Below, in pieces: positions 51,340-60,552 of a DNA stretch of 64,000 nt. Position 1 is the stretch's first letter. The number at the start of each line of letters is the position of its first letter. Source of the stretch: an uncultured Bacilli bacterium (GTDB lineage: Bacteria > Bacillota_I > Bacilli_A > RF39 > UBA660); the NCBI GenBank assembly GCA_910583745.1, contig CAJTZC010000007.1:1-64000 (forward strand). The letters run 5' to 3'. The notes below the pieces were generated by a model. It worked only from the letters and a program-made list of their open reading frames with translations, was not told the DNA's origin and made no database searches. Made by a program: the position numbers and the translations under genes.

Positions 51340-52869
51340 TTATTGTTCTTTTTGAATTCTCTCAAATAAAGGTTTTGGAGAATCGGTCACTTGGTAAGTT
51401 TGATTTTCTATAAATTTAGCCTCTTCAAATCTCGTGTTTTGGCTATTTAGGTATTTTTCTACTTTTGCAGTGCTTTCAGGCATGAAAGGTTTGAGTAGAA
51501 TGTTTGTTACTCTTATCGCCTCAAGTAAATTATATAATACGGTTTCCAATCGGTCTTTTTTTGTTTCGTCTTTTGCCAAAGTCCAAGGCGTCGTATCATC
51601 GATATATTTGTTGCTTGCACGAAGTACGTCAAAAATGGATTCTAGTACTTTCGAAACTTGCAATTCTTCTATCTTGGCGTCTGTATCTTTTTTCAGATTG
51701 TCTATCGCTTCTATGAATGGAGTATCGATTTCTTCTGTTGTATGTGGGTTTGTAATGTTTCCATTGAAATACTTGTTTGCCATTCCAATCGTTCTATTCA
51801 CTAAATTACCCCATACATTGGCGAGGTCACTGTTTATTCTGGCTATTAAAGCATCTTCAGAGAAGTTTCCGTCTGAACCGAATGGAATTTCTCTCAAGGA
51901 AAAGTATCTTACAGCATCTGCACTATATAAATCGATGTATTCGCGTGGATCTTTGTAGTTTCCGACACTTTTTGCAATTTTCGCTCCATCGATGACCAAC
52001 CAACCGTGGCCGAACACTTTTTTTGGAAGTGGTAAGTCTAGGGCCATTAGGATAATTGGCCAAATAATCGTATGAAATCTCACTATTTCTTTGCCGACGA
52101 TGTGCACGTCTGCAGGCCAGAATTTTTTGAACAGCGTTTCGTCGTCCGAATTATATCCTAGAGCTGTGATGTAGTTGCTCAATGCGTCGAGCCAAACGTA
52201 TACGACGTGCTTTTCATCAAACGTTACGGGGATACCCCATGAGAAACTCGTTCTAGAGACGCATAAGTCTTCCAAACCAGGTTTTAAGAAATTATTGACC
52301 ATCTCGTTTTTGCGCGATTCGGGCTGAATAAACTCTGGATGAGCTTCGATGTACTCTTCCAAACGTTTTTGGTATTTAGATAGTCTTAGGAAATAGGCTT
52401 CTTCGCTTACTTCTTGTACCTCTCTATGGCAGTCTGGACAGTTTCCATCGACGAGTTGTGACTCCGTCCAAAATGACTCGCATGGTGTACAGTATTTTCC
52501 TCTGTACTCTCCTTTGTAGATATCTCCTTGATCGTACAACTGTTTAAAAATCTTTTGGACTGCATCGACGTGATCTTCATCCGTGGTTCTTATGAAACGG
52601 TCATAGGTTATTCCAAGTTTTTTCCACAAATCTTTGGCATTATCGACGATTTTATCGATATATTCCTTAGGTTCAAGACCTGCCTCAGAAGCCTTTTTTT
52701 CTATCTTTTGTCCGTGTTCATCGCTTCCTGTCAAGAAGTATGTGTCGAATCCATCTAGTTTTTTGTATCTAGCGAGTGAATCCGCGATTATCGTACTATA
52801 ACAGTGGCCTATGTGAAAGTTGGCGGAAGGATAATAAATCGGTGTCGTAATATAAAATTTTTTTTCCAT
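51340..52869 (-). CDS. metG: Methionyl-tRNA synthetase
   Basis: 509 residues. The class I HIGH motif is in NFHIGHCYST near residue 20 and the KMSKS equivalent is in KIAKSVGNYKDP. The zinc-knuckle region has CTPCESFW and NCPDCHREVQE. The C-terminal beta-barrel tRNA-binding domain seen in some MetRS is absent. ATG 52869 is the true start, and the sequence further left to 53004 belongs to a T-box leader, not coding. Confidence 0.96.
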   Translation of the reverse strand: MEKKFYITTPIYYPSANFHIGHCYSTIIADSLARYKKLDGFDTYFLTGSDEHGQKIEKKASEAGLEPKEYIDKIVDNAKDLWKKLGITYDRFIRTTDEDHVDAVQKIFKQLYDQGDIYKGEYRGKYCTPCESFWTESQLVDGNCPDCHREVQEVSEEAYFLRLSKYQKRLEEYIEAHPEFIQPESRKNEMVNNFLKPGLEDLCVSRTSFSWGIPVTFDEKHVVYVWLDALSNYITALGYNSDDETLFKKFWPADVHIVGKEIVRFHTIIWPIILMALDLPLPKKVFGHGWLVIDGAKIAKSVGNYKDPREYIDLYSADAVRYFSLREIPFGSDGNFSEDALIARINSDLANVWGNLVNRTIGMANKYFNGNITNPHTTEEIDTPFIEAIDNLKKDTDAKIEELQVSKVLESIFDVLRASNKYIDDTTPWTLAKDETKKDRLETVLYNLLEAIRVTNILLKPFMPESTAKVEKYLNSQNTRFEEAKFIENQTYQVTDSPKPLFERIQKEQ

Positions 52870-52889
52870 AAAATGTTCCTCTTTTCTAT

Positions 52890-53092
52890 ATAAAAAAACA
52901 TGAACTAAAGGACGAATATAAAATCCGCGGTACCACCTTAATTCATGTTTTATCATGCACTTTAACTTTTTAACGCGAGTTAGACGTTTGGACTCCAAAG
53001 CCATGTTCGGCGATTTTCATTATCGTCTTCCACCAACCGACGACTCTCTATAAAATCCGAGCGCTTACTCTCTTCTTCTCTGTCCAATGTGT
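52890..53092 (-). promoter_or_regulatory. T-box riboswitch controlling metG
   Basis: The conserved T-box AGGTGGTACCGCGG lies at 52925-52938 on the minus strand. A terminator hairpin follows: AACATGAATTAAGG pairs with CCTTTAGTTCATGT and a T run ends it. Upstream is stem I, with GGTTGGTGGAAGACGATAATG-type loops and an ATG specifier at 53002-53004, within GAACATGGC. This specifies tRNA-Met, matching metG. Uncharged tRNA-Met would favour read-through. Confidence 0.85.
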
Positions 53093-53096
53093 ATTA

Positions 53097-53125
53097 AATA
53101 TATCACACTTTTTTTTGTAAATCAA
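53097..53125 (-). promoter_or_regulatory. Promoter of the metG T-box transcript
   Basis: On the minus strand TTGATT (53120-53125) and TATATT (53097-53102) are separated by 17 bases. Transcription would start near 53090. The -35 region overlaps the end of spoVT. Confidence 0.6.
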
Positions 53126-53634
53126 TAATTGTTTAAGTTTGTCTCTATTAAGTTTTTGAATATTTTGATAATTTCTTGATTTTTGACTTCTCCAGAGGTG
53201 GAATATTCTATGATAAGTCCAGACCTATCGTTATCGACAATGATAGGAACGATATTTGCGCGACCTTTAATTTCGCAGTCTCCTATTTTGTAATTTATCT
53301 CGCTGTTTTTTTCTTCCTGGCAAGAGAGGACGAGTGTTTCTAAAGTAGAATCTAGAGGAATCGTGTCGAGCGAGGTGTTTGTCGCCGCAATAATCTTTTC
53401 TCTATCTGTAATAATATATGAATATCCTGCGATTCTATTCCCTATGTCTATTAGGTGTCTGATGAATTCGATTATATCTGGTAGAGAGGAATACTTTCTT
53501 ATTCTAATCTCGCCGTTATCGATAAAAACTTCAAGAGGTTCGTTATCTTTAATATGTAGCTTTTTTCTTATATCTTTAGGAATGACTATTCTTCCCAATT
53601 CATCGATTCTTCGTATGTTACTATTCTGTGTCAA
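53122..53634 (-). CDS. spoVT: SpoVT/AbrB-family sporulation regulator
   Basis: About 170 residues. The N-terminal AbrB swapped-hairpin domain is NIRRIDELGRIVIPKDIRKK, and a GAF-like C-terminal domain follows (SYIITDREKIIAAT), typical of SpoVT rather than the shorter AbrB. Known in Bacillus as a late forespore regulator. The TTG at 53634 is proposed by the GGTGATAA site before it; a TTG at 53646 is also possible. It lies between mfd and metG, an altered order compared with B. subtilis mfd-spoVT. Confidence 0.9.
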   Translation of the reverse strand: MTQNSNIRRIDELGRIVIPKDIRKKLHIKDNEPLEVFIDNGEIRIRKYSSLPDIIEFIRHLIDIGNRIAGYSYIITDREKIIAATNTSLDTIPLDSTLETLVLSCQEEKNSEINYKIGDCEIKGRANIVPIIVDNDRSGLIIEYSTSGEVKNQEIIKIFKNLIETNLNNY

Positions 53635-53681
53635 AATTATCACCAACCATTATTATTTTAATAAAATTTGCAATATTTATA

Positions 53682-56600
53682 CTAGTTTATCTGTTCAATA
53701 ATTGCATTTAAAAGTTCAAATAGATAGTAAATATAATTCTTTTTTAATAGAGATGTCACGAGGGTGATGGATATTTCCTTGTTTTTATAACTTATTTCAA
53801 ATTTAGGACAGATACTGTAGCTCTGCAGGAAGAGTTTCTCCCCGTCTATCTTGTTCGATACTTCTTCTGGAAGTACGACTGTCACTTTGTTTTGAAGTTG
53901 GAGCAATTTTTTAACTCCTAATCTATCGAGGAAGCCTTCTACACACTTTTTGAGCATGTATATCTCTAGCTCTTCATCAATTTTACCAAAACGATCTTCG
54001 AGCTCCGCTTTGACATTTTGGAAGTCCGTTCTGTCGTTTATTGTGTTTATCATTTTGTGAATTTCAATTTTAATGTTCTCATCGCTGACATAGTCGTTTG
54101 ATATGTATGTACTCGCATGGAGAGATGGGCCTGTTTCTTCTTTGTTTTCGATTTCGTCGCCCGACAAGCGTTTGACTTCTTCATCGACCATCTTTGTATA
54201 CAAATCTAAACCCACGGCATCGATGAAACCAGCTTGTTCGCTTCCCAAGAAATCTCCTGCTCCTCTTATAGCGAGGTCTCTCATAGCGATTTTGTATCCA
54301 CTTCCCAATTCTGTAAACTCTTTTATCGAGTCGAGACGTCTCATGGCTGTTTCAGTGAGCACCTTCGCAGGGTTGTACATTAAATAGGCGTATGCAATCT
54401 TATCGCTTCTTCCGACTCGGCCTCTTATCTGATAAAGTTGACTTAGTCCAAATTTATCGGAGTCGATGATTATAATCGTATTAACGTTCGGAATGTCGAT
54501 TCCTGTCTCTATAATCGTCGTACAAATTAGTATGTCGTAGTCGCCTTTTATAAATGATTCCATGATGTTCCCAAGTTCTTCGGAAGACATCTGTCCGTGA
54601 CCACATATTATATTGGCCTCTGGTATTAGCTTTTGCAATTTGTTTTTGAAACGCTCCAATTCGTTTATGGAATTTATCAAAATGAACGTTTGTCCGTTTC
54701 GAGTAAGTTCTTTATATATGGCATCTCTCATGATGAGGTCGTTTTCTTCTATAACGTAAGTTTGTATCGGATAGCGGTTAATTGGAGGCGTATCTAAGAC
54801 GGAGAGGCTTCTCAGTCCACTCATTGCCATTTTGAGCGTTCTCGGAATCGGTGTTGCCGATAAGGTTAAAACGTTGACGTCGTTTTTGATTTTTTTAATC
54901 TTTTCTTTATGAGTGACACCGAAACGCTGTTCTTCGTCGATGACGAGTAAGCCTAATTTTTTGTATTCGATTTGGTCGTTTAACAATTTGTGTGTTCCTA
55001 TGATGATATCGATTTTTCCTTCTCTCAATTCATTCAGTATTCTCGTGACATTTTTTTGAGAAACGTAGCGGTTTAAGAGTGCAATCTTTATTGGAAAATC
55101 TTTAAATCTTTCGAGAGCACTCGTATATTGTTGCTTAGAAAGAATCGTCGTCGGGCATAAGTACGCGACTTGGTATCCATTTATCACAGCTTTAAACATA
55201 GCTCGAAAGGCGACTTCTGTCTTTCCGTATCCTACATCTCCGCAAAGCAGTCTATCCATCGGAGCGGTCTGTTTTAGGTCAGCATCGATTTCTTTGATTG
55301 TTTTTTCTTGGTCTCTCGTTAGGGCATAAGGGAAATCTAAGGCAAATTTTATTTCTTCTTCATAATCTTTATAGGCAGGACCTTGAATTTTGTTTCGGCT
55401 CGAGTAGAGTTCGATTAATTCGCCCGAGATGTCTCGTATTTTTTTTCTGGTTTCGTTTTTCTTTTTTGCCCAAGCTGCACTGTTCAATTTACTCAGTTTT
55501 ATCGAAGTTCCTGGGTTAGAAGCGTATTTGTAAAGTTTGTCTATACCGTCAATTGGTACATATACCTTGTCATTTCCTTGATATTCTAATTCTATGTAAT
55601 CGCGTGTATAGCCACCGCTCGTCAGGGTCTTTAAACCTCTATAAATACCTATTCCGTGCGCTTCGTGTACAATGTAATCTCCTTGTGTCAAGTCACTGAA
55701 TGATTTTATTTTTCTACCTATTTTTATCGAATTTCTGTACTTTATCTCTTTTTTTATCGTCTTGTCTATATCGTTTGGCGTTATTAAAACATATTTATCG
55801 AAGATAAATCCTTTATAAAGCTTCTTCTCAATGATGTTTATTTTTCCTATGAATAATTTCTCTTCATTTGTGAGGTATGTCTCTTCGAAGAGTTCTTGTA
55901 TCGTGTGTATTTGATTTTGTGTCTCTAAGGCGAAGATAATCGTATTCTTTTTTAGTTCTTTTAAGCAGAAGGCTTTTAAGTCTTGCATATTGGAGTTGAA
56001 ATTATCTACAGATTTCGAGCTATATGCGAGGGCATTTTTATCGTTGTAGGCGTTTATCGTATCGACTTTATATGTCTTTGCAGGGTTCATTTTCTCGTAC
56101 TCGAACATATAATCGGTGTTTGGGTCGATTTCTTTACTCGTCTTGTACTCAAAAATATCTTTTTGGAGGTTGATATACGAATTCTTTATTTGCGACTCGT
56201 CTATCAAGAATAGCGTTTGGTTTCCAAGGTAGTCTAACAACGAATTTGGTGTATCAGAGATGCTCTCATTGAATTTTCTCAATTCTGCTTTGTCTAGGAC
56301 TTTGGTCGACCTCTGTGTCTCTTCGTCGAACTCTTTGATGGACTCGATTTCTTCGTCAAAGAATTCTATTCGTATTGGTTTTATAGCATCTACTGGAAAA
56401 ATATCTATGATATACCCCCGAACAGCATATTCTCCTGTTACTGTTACCAGTGAGTCTCTCTTGTATCCAAACTCTTCTAATTTGGTCAAAATTATTTCCC
56501 GGGAAATAATTTGGGAGGAGGGGTCTATTATTAAGCTCTGCTCTTCCTCTAAATTCGGCAGGTATTTTAAATAACCCATCAAAGATGTGACCACTATGTG

Positions 56601-56900
56601 TTTCTTTTTATTTTTCTTGAGCTGTTCTAGGGTTTCTAAACGCTTCATTTTTAAATCGGGAGATACGGCGATGGCCACAGATGTTAAAAAGTCATCCATG
56701 GGAAAAAACAGAACATCGTCTGTATATGCCTGTAACATTTTATAGAAATTGTTTGCTTCGTAGAGAGAACTTGTTAAAATGAGCACGTTTTCGTCGTTTT
56801 TTTGAAAGTAATTAAACATATAGAGTGCACTCAGTTCTTTCGTAAGTCCATATACGTTGCAATTAGGTCTATATTCAAATTTATCTGTAACAAATTTCAT
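53682..56900 (-). CDS. mfd: Transcription-repair coupling factor
   Basis: 1072 residues, slightly shorter than the usual 1150-1180. An N-terminal UvrB-like module, an RNA-polymerase interaction domain (about 410-480), then a RecG-like superfamily 2 helicase with Walker A LLCGDVGYGKTEVAF, DEEQRFG, and SATPIPRTL, and a C-terminal TRCF domain follow. Removes stalled polymerase and recruits UvrA. A Noc-binding sequence is embedded in the gene at 56494-56507. ATG 56900 overlaps pth. Confidence 0.96.
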   Translation of the reverse strand: MKFVTDKFEYRPNCNVYGLTKELSALYMFNYFQKNDENVLILTSSLYEANNFYKMLQAYTDDVLFFPMDDFLTSVAIAVSPDLKMKRLETLEQLKKNKKKHIVVTSLMGYLKYLPNLEEEQSLIIDPSSQIISREIILTKLEEFGYKRDSLVTVTGEYAVRGYIIDIFPVDAIKPIRIEFFDEEIESIKEFDEETQRSTKVLDKAELRKFNESISDTPNSLLDYLGNQTLFLIDESQIKNSYINLQKDIFEYKTSKEIDPNTDYMFEYEKMNPAKTYKVDTINAYNDKNALAYSSKSVDNFNSNMQDLKAFCLKELKKNTIIFALETQNQIHTIQELFEETYLTNEEKLFIGKINIIEKKLYKGFIFDKYVLITPNDIDKTIKKEIKYRNSIKIGRKIKSFSDLTQGDYIVHEAHGIGIYRGLKTLTSGGYTRDYIELEYQGNDKVYVPIDGIDKLYKYASNPGTSIKLSKLNSAAWAKKKNETRKKIRDISGELIELYSSRNKIQGPAYKDYEEEIKFALDFPYALTRDQEKTIKEIDADLKQTAPMDRLLCGDVGYGKTEVAFRAMFKAVINGYQVAYLCPTTILSKQQYTSALERFKDFPIKIALLNRYVSQKNVTRILNELREGKIDIIIGTHKLLNDQIEYKKLGLLVIDEEQRFGVTHKEKIKKIKNDVNVLTLSATPIPRTLKMAMSGLRSLSVLDTPPINRYPIQTYVIEENDLIMRDAIYKELTRNGQTFILINSINELERFKNKLQKLIPEANIICGHGQMSSEELGNIMESFIKGDYDILICTTIIETGIDIPNVNTIIIIDSDKFGLSQLYQIRGRVGRSDKIAYAYLMYNPAKVLTETAMRRLDSIKEFTELGSGYKIAMRDLAIRGAGDFLGSEQAGFIDAVGLDLYTKMVDEEVKRLSGDEIENKEETGPSLHASTYISNDYVSDENIKIEIHKMINTINDRTDFQNVKAELEDRFGKIDEELEIYMLKKCVEGFLDRLGVKKLLQLQNKVTVVLPEEVSNKIDGEKLFLQSYSICPKFEISYKNKEISITLVTSLLKKNYIYYLFELLNAIIEQIN
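56494..56507. promoter_or_regulatory. Noc-binding site (NBS) inside mfd
   Basis: A perfect ATTTCCCGGGAAAT palindrome, the B. subtilis Noc consensus, is embedded in codons for ISREI in mfd. In Bacillus such sites are scattered in chromosomal genes. Confidence 0.8.
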
Positions 56901-56901
56901 T

Positions 56902-57453
56902 TTAATCACCATAATTGTAATTTTGCGTTTCTAAAATTTTCCCTCGAATAAATAAGTCGATAATCTTTTCTGAGTCAGCAATAATTTCTTTGAGTACTTC
57001 TGCTTCTTTTTTAGAGAATTTTCCTAATACGTAGTCTTTTGTATCCCAGCTTTTGTCATTAGAGATTCCGATTTTATATTGGTAGAATTTTTGGCTACCT
57101 AGAGAGCTTATGATAGATTTTATTCCATTATCTCCACCTGAGGAACTGTCAAATTTTATCCTCGCATGCCCTAGTTTTAAATCTAAATCGTCACGTATGA
57201 TTAGCACGTCTTTTAAGTCTACTTTAAAATATTCACAGTAGGGTCTTACGACTGTTCCTGACAAATTCATATAGCTTTGTGGTTTAAGGAAAATCACTTT
57301 TTCCCCTTCTATGTTTTTTTGTATATAGAGACCGTTGAATTTTTGACTAAATCTGTCGTTTTTGCAGTAATTGTCTATAACCATAAAACCGACATTGTGT
57401 CGTGTGTTCTCGTATTCTTTTCCAGGATTACCTAATCCACATATTATCTTCAT
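56902..57453 (-). CDS. pth: Peptidyl-tRNA hydrolase
   Basis: 183 residues: MKIICGLGNPGKEYENTRHN with the catalytic His in TRHNVGF, then FLKPQSYMNLSG, IRDDLDLKLG and SSGGDNGIKSI. Frees peptidyl-tRNAs that have dropped off ribosomes. Overlaps the preceding methyltransferase gene by four bases, and lies upstream of mfd as in B. subtilis (spoVC). Confidence 0.97.
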   Translation of the reverse strand: MKIICGLGNPGKEYENTRHNVGFMVIDNYCKNDRFSQKFNGLYIQKNIEGEKVIFLKPQSYMNLSGTVVRPYCEYFKVDLKDVLIIRDDLDLKLGHARIKFDSSSGGDNGIKSIISSLGSQKFYQYKIGISNDKSWDTKDYVLGKFSKKEAEVLKEIIADSEKIIDLFIRGKILETQNYNYGD

Positions 57454-58148
57454 CTACTGTCCTCCTTAAATATTCCTTTGTATGTCTTAAGGGATTCTAC
57501 TTCATATGATTTTATTTTTAAATCACTTTTTTTATATTTTGATGCTTGCATGAGAAAAAATTCGGCATCTTTGCCTTTTTTTGTGTTAATAATTGCTATT
57601 TTCCTTATTCCGAACTTTTGTGTTTCTAAAATTTTAATAGCATCAAGCAATCTATCGACTCTATGAACCATGTAAAATGTGCCGTTTTCTTTCAGATTTT
57701 TCTTTGCAGAGATGATGACTTCTTCTAAAGTTAAAAGCATTTCATGGCGCGCATTTCTTTTTATCTCGTTTTCAGTTGTTTGCGAGTTTTGAGTCACTTT
57801 AAAGTATGGCGGATTTGCTAATACAGTGTCGTATTTTTCGCTTGAAGTATATATTCTTGCATCAGCATTTAAGACTTTTATTTGATTATCTAGCTCATTT
57901 TCTGTGACACTTTTCTTTGCTAACTCGAAAATTTCTTCTTGAATTTCGAGTGCATCGATAGAGATTTCTTTCTTTTTTGTCGTCAATATCATCGGAATGG
58001 GTGCGTTTCCCGTGCATAAATCGAGAATTTTGTCATGCCGTCTTAACTCAGTGAATTCCCCTAAGAGTATGGAGTCTAAACTGAATTTGAAATATTTAGG
58101 ATTTTGATAGATTTTTAAACCATAATCGTATAAATCATTGCATTCCAT
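57450..58148 (-). CDS. tRNA1(Val) adenine methyltransferase-like protein (YabB/TrmN6)
   Basis: 232 residues. Rossmann SAM-binding motif ILDLCTGNAPIPMIL near residue 40 and the N6-adenine motif VLANPPYF near residue 110. Matches YabB/TrmN6 proteins that methylate A37 of tRNA1Val. Directly after ricT, as yabB stands near yaaT in B. subtilis (yabA absent here). Confidence 0.85.
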   Translation of the reverse strand: MECNDLYDYGLKIYQNPKYFKFSLDSILLGEFTELRRHDKILDLCTGNAPIPMILTTKKKEISIDALEIQEEIFELAKKSVTENELDNQIKVLNADARIYTSSEKYDTVLANPPYFKVTQNSQTTENEIKRNARHEMLLTLEEVIISAKKNLKENGTFYMVHRVDRLLDAIKILETQKFGIRKIAIINTKKGKDAEFFLMQASKYKKSDLKIKSYEVESLKTYKGIFKEDSR

Positions 58149-58912
58149 CAGTCTAAAGTCACTTCTTCCGTCGTGTTTTCTCCTGTTTTGACGACATATT
58201 TTTTATTCAATATGTCTATTTCTTTGACCTCTGCTTCTGAGCTTTTGTGTGGTACTTTTTCTCCTACTTTTGGCAAAATTTTTCTGTTTTCTTCATATAA
58301 ATCGTTTTCGTAGGTAAAGCAACACAGTAAACGACCGCATGCTCCATTTATCTTTGTCGGATTTAGGGAGATGTTTTGATTTTTTACCATGTTTATATTT
58401 ATCGAATTTACAGTTTTTAAACAGCTCTTACAGCACAAAACTCGACCACACAACCCGATTCCTCCTATTTCCTTAGCTTTATCTCTTACTCCGATTTGGT
58501 GCAGTTCGATTCTCGTGTGGTAACGACCCGCGAGCTCTTTGACGAGTTCTCTAAAATCTACTCTTTCATCGGAGATGAAATTGAATAGAAGCACTTTTTT
58601 GTCCAACGAGAAGCTGGCATCGATTAAATTCATGTTTAGCTTTAGTTTTTTTACTAATTCCTTAGTATCTAAAAGAGCTTTATTTGCATCTTTTATATTT
58701 CTCAGATATTTGTTGTATTCTTCCTCCGTCGCAGTCGATAGAATCTTTTTAAGACTTTTGTACTTTTCAGAAGGTTCTACTCTTTCGACGACACCTAATT
58801 GTCTTCCTTTTTCCGTCTCAACGATAACTTTTGTGTTCTTAGAATAGGCTTCTTCTGAACAAAAGTTGTAAGCTTTGCCATCATTTTTAAATTTAACTCC
58901 TACAATATACAT
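58148..58912 (-). CDS. ricT: PSP1-domain protein RicT/YaaT
   Basis: 254 residues, with the PSP1 C-terminal domain and cysteine-rich core GLCGRVLCCKSCLKTVN and ACGRLLCCFTYE, which in B. subtilis binds an iron-sulfur cluster together with RicA/RicF. The Ric complex modulates RNase Y-based RNA maturation and phosphorelay. The gene stands right after holB as in Bacillus. Partners were not found in the window. Confidence 0.93.
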   Translation of the reverse strand: MYIVGVKFKNDGKAYNFCSEEAYSKNTKVIVETEKGRQLGVVERVEPSEKYKSLKKILSTATEEEYNKYLRNIKDANKALLDTKELVKKLKLNMNLIDASFSLDKKVLLFNFISDERVDFRELVKELAGRYHTRIELHQIGVRDKAKEIGGIGLCGRVLCCKSCLKTVNSININMVKNQNISLNPTKINGACGRLLCCFTYENDLYEENRKILPKVGEKVPHKSSEAEVKEIDILNKKYVVKTGENTTEEVTLD

Positions 58913-59724
58913 TATTTCACGTCCTTCAATTCGATAAAAACTTTTTCTAGTAGAAGGTCTTTGTTCATATTCTCAGAGAGTTTATTGAATGTCTTATTTA
59001 AATAATGACTTTTTCTAATCAACTGACTATACGTATTGTTTTTGGCCAATTTTTCTAATAGATTTTTATCGAGTCCTTTTTCTTTCGTCAAGTTACACGC
59101 TGTATTATAATAGTTTTTTAGCAGTTTTTCAACGATTTTGAAATTTTCTTTGAGAATATCTTCGTCACTTTTTATTTTTGAAAACTCGACATGGTCTCTA
59201 TTTTCTATACTTTCTATCAACTTTTTTACTTTATCATGTAAATCATCCGGGACAGTAAGGTCGTTAGAAACATCGTATATCAACGTCAATTGTTCGCATC
59301 GACTCTTTATAGTTGGGAGTATTAAATCTGCATTCGATGTTAAAAGGAAACCTATAACATTATCATTTGGTTCTTCGATTGTCTTTAGGAGCTTATTCGC
59401 AGCGATTGGATTTAGTTTTTCTGCTTCCGCTATCACGTAAAAAATGTGGTCCGAGAGAATCGGTTTGGTCTTAACTCTATCTTGTAATGCGTGGATTGAG
59501 TCCTTTTTTATATCTTTTCCTTCCGGTCTTACGATTATCAACTCTAGATAGGTTTCATTTTCTACCTGTATTGAAACATTTTCATCGTTAAGAATTTTTT
59601 TGATTAGATTTTTAACATTTTTTAAAGCTGATTCTTGGTCGTTTGTTTCCACCAAAAAAACGTGGGAATTATTATTCTCACTGAACTCTTTTTCTAGGAC
59701 TGCTATTTTTGTGTTCGTTTTCAT
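58912..59724 (-). CDS. holB: DNA polymerase III delta-prime subunit
   Basis: 270 residues. It keeps the AAA-fold sequence of clamp-loader subunits (HIFYVIAEAEKLNPIAANKLLKTIEEPN), including the Sensor-I-like and LLKTIEEP motifs. It lacks a normal Walker A, which is expected for delta-prime. Overlaps ricT by one base. It acts with DnaX in the clamp loader. Confidence 0.88.
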   Translation of the reverse strand: MKTNTKIAVLEKEFSENNNSHVFLVETNDQESALKNVKNLIKKILNDENVSIQVENETYLELIIVRPEGKDIKKDSIHALQDRVKTKPILSDHIFYVIAEAEKLNPIAANKLLKTIEEPNDNVIGFLLTSNADLILPTIKSRCEQLTLIYDVSNDLTVPDDLHDKVKKLIESIENRDHVEFSKIKSDEDILKENFKIVEKLLKNYYNTACNLTKEKGLDKNLLEKLAKNNTYSQLIRKSHYLNKTFNKLSENMNKDLLLEKVFIELKDVK

Positions 59725-59734
59725 AGTTACCTCG

Positions 59735-59914
59735 TTATATCATTAAAAGTCCCACCAAAATGAATAACCCTGGAAATCCTAATAAGGAGACAGTTCCTAT
59801 GGTATAAACATTGAGGGGTATGAAGAGGCTTAAACTTTCCATAATTATATTGAAACTGTATAGGATTGTAAATGCAAATATCATTTTTTTTATTAGCATA
59901 TAAACTATTTTCAT
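59735..59914 (-). CDS. bofA: BofA-like small membrane protein
   Basis: 59 residues, too short for many gene-finders. Two hydrophobic stretches: FTILYSFNIIMESL and VYTIGTVSLLGFPGLFILVG, the second holding the BofA-type LLGxPG motif. BofA inhibits SpoIVFB processing of pro-sigma-K during sporulation. It lies between recR and holB, close to the recR-yaaL-bofA order of B. subtilis. There is no clear ribosome-binding site before the ATG, which leaves the start uncertain. Confidence 0.65.
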   Translation of the reverse strand: MKIVYMLIKKMIFAFTILYSFNIIMESLSLFIPLNVYTIGTVSLLGFPGLFILVGLLMI

Positions 59915-59948
59915 ATCTATCAGTTAATAATATGGCGATTGTGTTTTT

Positions 59949-60551
59949 TTATGCCACTTCTTTTCTATCGTATAGTGCTCTTTCGAGAGTCAGGATGTCT
60001 AAGTAGTCTAATTCTGCTCCCATAGGGATGCCATACGATAATCTCGTAATCTTTATATTCTCTCTGTTGAGGACTTTATTAATGTATAGTGTCGTCGTGT
60101 CACCTTCAATCGTCGGTCTTAAAGCGATGATGACTTCTGCATCGTTCAATTCTTTGCATCTAGTAATCAGCTTTGAAATGTTTAAATCGTCGGGATTGAC
60201 TCCATCTATCGGCGAAATTAAACCTCCGAGCACGTGGTATACACCTCCGAACTTTCCCGTTTTTTCAAACATAAAGATGCTTTTGTAATCTTCTACAACG
60301 CATATTAAATTGTGATTGCGGTTTTCATCTGTACATATCGAACAGGTGTTTTGGTCTGTAAGGTGTCCACATATCTCGCAATTTCTAAGAGTTTTATCGA
60401 TTTTATCGATGGCGACAGAAAAGTCTTTTAAATCCTCTTTTTCAAGTTTTATAAGCGCTAAAGCATATCTTTCTGCAGTACGCTCTCCTATTCCTGGCAA
60501 TTTTTTAAAGTATTCTATAAGTGTCTCTAGCAATTCGGGATAGATGTTCAT
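59949..60551 (-). CDS. recR: Recombination protein RecR
   Basis: 200 residues. Helix-hairpin-helix (LPGIGERTAERYALAL), the four-Cys zinc finger CEICGHLTDQNTCSIC, and the Toprim domain (EVIIALRPTIEGDTTTLYI). Works with RecO/RecF in gap repair. Follows ybaB by one base and is part of the conserved dnaX-ybaB-recR operon. Confidence 0.97.
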   Translation of the reverse strand: MNIYPELLETLIEYFKKLPGIGERTAERYALALIKLEKEDLKDFSVAIDKIDKTLRNCEICGHLTDQNTCSICTDENRNHNLICVVEDYKSIFMFEKTGKFGGVYHVLGGLISPIDGVNPDDLNISKLITRCKELNDAEVIIALRPTIEGDTTTLYINKVLNRENIKITRLSYGIPMGAELDYLDILTLERALYDRKEVA

Positions 60552-60552
60552 C

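Noticed and set aside
52870..53004. Extension of metG by 45 codons to an ATG at 53004
   Set aside because: The extra codons translate the T-box leader, and the family start MEKKFYITTPIYY at 52869 has its own ribosome-binding site.
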